A stretch of 64,000 bases of DNA, taken from the NCBI RefSeq assembly GCF_014191495.1, contig NZ_JACHWR010000004.1:1-64000 (forward strand), in the 5' to 3' direction. A program made the position numbers and the translations under genes. Source of the stretch: Nocardioides soli. Lineage in GTDB: Bacteria > Actinomycetota > Actinomycetes > Propionibacteriales > Nocardioidaceae. The notes under the pieces were generated by a model that was given only the letters and a program-made list of their open reading frames with translations, ran no database searches and was not told where the DNA came from. How positions within the stretch are numbered: position 1 is the stretch's first letter; every line of letters begins with the position of its first letter. Positions 60,063 to 64,000 of the stretch are shown here, in pieces.

Positions 60063-63000
60063 TCAGATGCCCAGCCGCTCCCGCTCCCGTAGGCACCAGT
60101 CACGGGCGAGTGGCACCCGCCACTGCTCGCACAGCTCGACGGCCCGCTCGGCGTGCCGGGTGGCGAGGTCGTCCTGGCCGGTCGTGTGCGCGGCCATCGC
60201 CAGGAACATGTCGATCGGCCCGATCGTGCTGCCGGACCCCGCGCTCGCGGTCTGGCCGGCGAGGCCCGCCAAGAGCTCGTACGCCGTGGCAGCGAGCTCG
60301 AGGTCGCCCAGGTAGCAGGCGGTCTCGGCGGCCATGCTCCAGGCCATGGGGGAGTACCAGGTGTCGGCGTCGACGGCGCGATCGAGGTGCTCGCGGTGGG
60401 TGATCAGGCAGGCGCGGGCGTCGTCGAGCCGACCGGTGCGGCACAGCATGGTCAGCAGCGGTGGCGTCGTGGGGACGAAGCCGTCGACCGGCAGCGTCTC
60501 GAGCACGGCGAGCACGTCGGCCTCGCCGCCCTGCCACAGCGACTGCATCATCAGGGCGCCGGCGATTGACTCGGCGGTGCCGGGGATGCTGACGACCTGG
60601 GCGAGGTCGTCCAGCTCGCCCAACAGCGTCGCGACCTCGTCGAACCGGCCGCGCATCGCCGCCCACGAGACCGCGAGGGAGCCGAGGAACAGCTGGGCGT
60701 AGACGTGCCGGATCCGGTCCGCCTGCGCCCGGCCCTCGACCAGGCACTCCTCGAGCGCGGCCACGTCGCCCAGCTCGCCCGCGGCCTCGGCCCGCAGGGC
60801 GAGCGCGGAGACGAGCCCCACGGCGTCGCCGAGGTGGCGGGCCAGGTGGGTGGCCTCGGTGGTCATCTCCAGGCGCTGCCCGGCGTTGGCGCCCCGCCAG
60901 GTCGCGATCGTGGACCTGATCAGGGAGTTGAGCACGAGGGCCGGGTCGTCGAGGCGCCGCGCCATCGCGACCGCCTCCTCCGCGAGCGCCTCGCGCTCCT
61001 GCGGCGTCGAGCCGTAGTAGGTCTCCCCGGCCAGCGAGAGCATCACCCGGCAGCGGCGCGGGTCGTCGCCCTCGGGCAACCGGTCGAGCGCGCGCCGCAG
61101 TGAGTCGACGACGATGTCGTCGACCTCGCCACCGCCGGGAGTCCACAGCGCACCGGTGCTGGTCATCGCGCCGGCCCGGATCAGCAGGTCCAGGTCCCCG
61201 GCCTCGTCGGCCACCTCGATCGCCTCGTGGGCGACCTCGCGCAGCTCCAGCCAGCGGCCCGCGCGCCGGAGCACGTCGGCGAGGTCGGCGAGCACCTCGA
61301 ACCGGTCCGCGGGGGTCGAGGCCGGGTCCTCGTCCTGGGAGCTCAGGGCGTACTCGAGCATCTCCAGTGCCTCGACGTAGGCGTAGACCGCCGTCGCGGA
61401 GCGGGCCGCCGCCTGAGCGGCCGGCCAGGCCCTCGCCAGATGCCGCGGTCCGGCGGCCAGCCAGTGCCGGGCGACCTCGGTCTCGCGCCCGGAGCGTTCG
61501 CCGAGCGCCTCGGCGGCGCGGACGTGCACGCGGGCCCGGCGCGACTGCGGCAGCCCGCTGAGCACCGTGTCGCGGACCAGGGCGTGGTTGAACCGGAACC
61601 GGTCCACCCCGTCCTCGGCGACCAGCCCGGCCGCGATCGCCGGGTCGAGCCGGTCCAGGGTGTCGTCCTCGTCGACGCGCGCGACCTCCGCGAGCGTGGA
61701 CAGGTCGAAGATCCGGCCCAGCACGCTCGCGGTCCGGAGCAGGTCCTGCGTGGCGTCCTCGAGCGTCGCCAGGCGGCGCGACAGCACCTCGTGCACGGCG
61801 GCCGGCGGCCGGCCGTCGGCCACCAGCGCGGCGAGGTCGCCGTCCTTGGCGAGCCGGGCGTACTCCACGAGGAAGAACGGGTTGCCCTCCGTACGCCGCC
61901 GCAGCGTGTCGGCGTCGGCGTCGGTGGGCTCGGCCTCGGCGACCTGCGCGAAGACCTGCGCGGTCGCCTCGGCGGAGATCCCGCGCAGCTGCAGCCGCAG
62001 CGCGTGCTTGCGGGCCAGCGCCTCCGCCACCTCGGCCAGGGCGCCGGTCGGCACCGGGTGCTCGCGCCAGGTCGACACCACGAGCAGCCGGGCCGGGCTC
62101 TCCTGCGCGACCGCCTCGGTGAGCAGCCGGAGCACCCGCAGGCTGGAGGTGTCGGCCCAGTGCAGGTCGTCGAGCACGAGCAGCAGCGGTGCCCGCTCGG
62201 CGGTGTCGAGCACGGTCTGCACGATGCTCTCCCAGGCTCGGAACGCCGCGGCCTGGTCGTCGTCGTCCGCGGCCGACGGCAGCTGCGAGCCGAGCCGCTC
62301 GAGCACGGTCGCCCACGGCCACAGCGCGGGCGCGCCGTCGTCCTGCGAGCAGCGGCCCCAGGCGATCGTGACGCCCTGCTCCGCGGCGTACGTCGCGAGC
62401 TCGATCGCCAGCCGGCTCTTGCCGATGCCGGGCTCGCCGGTGAGCGCGACGAACGCTGGGGAGGAACCGGCGGCGGCGACCACCTGGTCGACCAGCCCGG
62501 TCAGGGCGGCGAGCTCCTCGTCGCGCCCGGCCAGCGACCACGGCCACAGCGCCGGGAACGGCAGTGGAGCGTGCGTCTCGACGCCGGCCGGGGGTGGGTC
62601 CGGGACCACGGGGACGTCCCCGGCGGGCGCCGGCGCGGCGGTAGCGATCTGCTCCTGGCGCAGCACCGCGGTCTGGACGGCGCGCAGCTCGGGCCCCGGC
62701 TCGAGCCCCAGCTCCTCGTCGAGCAGGTCGCGCACCTCCCGCAGCACGGCCAGGGCGTCGGCCTGCCGCCCCGACCCGGCGAGCGCGAGCGCGCGCAGCG
62801 CCCAGGCCCGCTCGCGCAGCTGGTGGACGCGGGTCAGCGCGTCCAGCTCGGCGGCGACGGTCGCGTGCAGGCCGAGCAGGACGCCGACGGCCGCCCGGTC
62901 CTCGCTGGCCAGCACCCGCAGCTCCTCGAGCCGGGCCCGCTCGGCGGCGGCCGCGGGCACATCACCGAGCTCGGCGAACGGGACGCCGCGCCACAGCCCC

Positions 63001-63455
63001 AGCGCCCGGTCGAGCGAGTCGTGGAGGGCGGCCAGGCCGCCGGCGTCGGGCGATCCCGGTGGCAGGGCGCGGCCCCGGCACAGCGCGTCGGCGAGAGGGG
63101 CGACGAGCGTGTGGGCCGACGACACGGCTGCCTCGAAGTCGGCGGTGTCAAGGTCGTCATCGGGTAACCGGAGCGCGTACCCGGGCTGTTCGGTGACCAG
63201 GAGGGTTGCGGCGGCACGCGTGGTCCGGTCCGGCTCGAGTGCACGGCGGAGCCCGGCGACGTACCCCTGCAGCGTCCCGGACACGCCCGGCGGAGGAGAC
63301 CCGTCCCACACCAGGTCGGCGAGCGTGTCGGCGGACACCGCGCGGCCCCGGTGCAGCGCGAGCGCGGCGAGCAGCGCACGCTGCTTGGGGCCGCCCAGGC
63401 TGACCGGGCCCGACGGGCCGGTGGCCACGGTCGTGCCGAGGACGCCGATCCGCAT
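60063..63455 (-). CDS. AfsR/SARP-like transcriptional regulator with AAA and TPR domains
   Basis: A 1130-aa regulator. Domains: an OmpR-type winged helix (about 5-90, with LGGPKQRALLAALALHRGR); a bacterial transcriptional activation domain (BTAD, about 95-245); an AAA ATPase with Walker A GEPGIGKSRL (near 340) and Walker B LLLVLDDLHWAD (near 430); and a long TPR-like C-terminus (~650-1125). This layout suits SARP/LAL-type pathway activators that control secondary metabolism. No matching cluster is in the window. TATCCT (63462-63467) lies 6 bases before the ATG. Confidence 0.88.
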   Translation of the reverse strand: MRIGVLGTTVATGPSGPVSLGGPKQRALLAALALHRGRAVSADTLADLVWDGSPPPGVSGTLQGYVAGLRRALEPDRTTRAAATLLVTEQPGYALRLPDDDLDTADFEAAVSSAHTLVAPLADALCRGRALPPGSPDAGGLAALHDSLDRALGLWRGVPFAELGDVPAAAAERARLEELRVLASEDRAAVGVLLGLHATVAAELDALTRVHQLRERAWALRALALAGSGRQADALAVLREVRDLLDEELGLEPGPELRAVQTAVLRQEQIATAAPAPAGDVPVVPDPPPAGVETHAPLPFPALWPWSLAGRDEELAALTGLVDQVVAAAGSSPAFVALTGEPGIGKSRLAIELATYAAEQGVTIAWGRCSQDDGAPALWPWATVLERLGSQLPSAADDDDQAAAFRAWESIVQTVLDTAERAPLLLVLDDLHWADTSSLRVLRLLTEAVAQESPARLLVVSTWREHPVPTGALAEVAEALARKHALRLQLRGISAEATAQVFAQVAEAEPTDADADTLRRRTEGNPFFLVEYARLAKDGDLAALVADGRPPAAVHEVLSRRLATLEDATQDLLRTASVLGRIFDLSTLAEVARVDEDDTLDRLDPAIAAGLVAEDGVDRFRFNHALVRDTVLSGLPQSRRARVHVRAAEALGERSGRETEVARHWLAAGPRHLARAWPAAQAAARSATAVYAYVEALEMLEYALSSQDEDPASTPADRFEVLADLADVLRRAGRWLELREVAHEAIEVADEAGDLDLLIRAGAMTSTGALWTPGGGEVDDIVVDSLRRALDRLPEGDDPRRCRVMLSLAGETYYGSTPQEREALAEEAVAMARRLDDPALVLNSLIRSTIATWRGANAGQRLEMTTEATHLARHLGDAVGLVSALALRAEAAGELGDVAALEECLVEGRAQADRIRHVYAQLFLGSLAVSWAAMRGRFDEVATLLGELDDLAQVVSIPGTAESIAGALMMQSLWQGGEADVLAVLETLPVDGFVPTTPPLLTMLCRTGRLDDARACLITHREHLDRAVDADTWYSPMAWSMAAETACYLGDLELAATAYELLAGLAGQTASAGSGSTIGPIDMFLAMAAHTTGQDDLATRHAERAVELCEQWRVPLARDWCLRERERLGI

Positions 63456-63461
63456 GGCGGC

Positions 63462-63467
63462 AGGATA
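63462..63467 (-). promoter_or_regulatory. -10 box TATCCT before the AfsR-like gene
   Basis: Ends 6 bases before the ATG; leaderless arrangement. Confidence 0.4.
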
Positions 63468-63598
63468 GGGCCGCCGGGGCCGGGGCGTACGTCGATCCCG
63501 CGCGGCATACCGCAACTCCGGGAGAGCCGGCCGCCCGGGCGGAGCCGCTGCGGTGCCACGCCCACCGCGGCGATCGTGGCCGCCGAGCGGCGGCCACG

Positions 63599-63604
63599 TA
63601 GACT
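63599..63604 (+). promoter_or_regulatory. -10 box TAGACT before dxs
   Basis: Ends 8 bases before the dxs ATG, with no RBS between; leaderless arrangement. Confidence 0.45.
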
Positions 63605-63612
63605 CGCCCGCT

Positions 63613-64000
63613 ATGGGAGTACTCGACTCGATCACGTCGCCACGCGACCTGCGCGGCCTCGACGACGCCCAGCTCGACACGCTCGCCACCGAGATCCGAG
63701 ACTTCCTGATCGCCACCTGCGCCCGCACCGGCGGCCACATCGGCCCCAACCTCGGTGTGGTGGAGCTGACGATGGCGCTGCACCGGGTCTTCGACTCCCC
63801 GAGCGACCGGATCGTCTTCGACACCGGCCACCAGGCCTACGTGCACAAGCTGCTCACGGGGCGCAAGGCCGGCTTCGAGGGGCTGCGCCAGGAGGGTGGC
63901 GTCAGCGGCTATCCCAGCCAGGCCGAGTCCGACCACGACATCGTCGAGAACTCCCACGCCTCGACCGCGCTCAGCTACGCCGACGGGCTCGCCAAGGCCT
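63613..64000 (+). CDS. dxs: 1-deoxy-D-xylulose-5-phosphate synthase, 5' part
   Basis: The first 129 codons of a thiamine-diphosphate enzyme that starts the non-mevalonate isoprenoid pathway. Diagnostic pieces are LDSITSPRDLRGLDDAQLD, GGHIGPNLGVVELT, FDTGHQAYVHKLLTGR and SGYPSQAESDHD. The window ends inside the gene. Its presence after the trmA-like and ABC genes agrees with the conserved suhB-to-dxs order. Confidence 0.93.
   Translation, partial: MGVLDSITSPRDLRGLDDAQLDTLATEIRDFLIATCARTGGHIGPNLGVVELTMALHRVFDSPSDRIVFDTGHQAYVHKLLTGRKAGFEGLRQEGGVSGYPSQAESDHDIVENSHASTALSYADGLAKA

Overview
The window looks like chromosomal DNA of a high-GC actinobacterium, most probably a Nocardioides-like member of the Propionibacteriales. 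The case rests on the very high GC content, many GTG starts, actinobacteria-specific DUF families (DUF3071/SepH, DUF3093, DUF3159, DUF3710, DUF4193, DUF4235, DUF5998), an lprG-P55 pair, a ferrochelatase with a C-terminal Cys cluster, and a suhB-like to dxs gene order that, from memory, resembles the Mycobacterium tuberculosis suhB-dut-ceoBC-trmA-dxs1 neighbourhood. The exception is roughly bases 1-3900. That stretch is clearly lower in GC and is the integrase-proximal end of an integrated phage or integrative element.

Layout. (1) 1-3900: mobile element, all genes on the minus strand. It holds a large serine integrase, a HEAGH metallopeptidase-like protein, a replication-initiator-like protein whose gene carries palindromic 21-bp iterons, a zinc-ribbon microprotein, an HNH-like protein and a one-pass membrane microprotein. 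Several genes overlap by a few bases. (2) 3900-4030: element/chromosome junction, with the 3' stub of a host gene. (3) 4040-16600: ArsR-SRPBCC pair, carbonic anhydrase, lprG-P55 lipid-export pair, type II topoisomerase subunit A, GNAT/acyl-CoA ligase fusion, sulfotransferase, DUF5998-phosphatase pair, cold-shock protein. (4) 17-27 kb: tandem repeat array, tdk, VOC protein, sulfurtransferase, sepH, DrrAB-type ABC exporter, aldonolactone-oxidase-like protein and MFS protein, hemH, inositol monophosphatase. (5) 27-41.6 kb: DUF4193, DUF4235, DUF3093, dut, DUF3710, OB-fold, DUF3159, ceoC-ceoB, KimA-like K+ transporter, TrmA-like methyltransferase, three-gene ABC-2 exporter, acnA. (6) 41.8-59.3 kb: accessory metabolism and envelope genes, including a collagen-like secreted protein, a YjbQ protein with a monophosphatase relative that has lost a metal ligand, a queA-like/SDR pair, an animal-type heme peroxidase, a fused FtsX-type permease with two ATPases, an MMPL transporter and a hemerythrin-like protein. 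(7) 59.4-64 kb: second repeat array, an AfsR/SARP-like regulator, and the 5' end of dxs.

Two recurrent non-coding patterns run through the chromosome. The first is a REP-like family with GGTGGTTTCGAG/CTCAACCACC ends and a variable but always self-complementary core. It forms 116-bp and 158-bp tandem arrays, and one copy sits in frame inside the P55 transporter gene. The second is a hairpin with a conserved loop, lying between two convergent gene pairs. Many genes carry a TANNNT-like -10 box 6-9 bases before the start codon, which suggests extensive leaderless transcription.

All function calls come from reading the sequence and from family knowledge. No database search was run.
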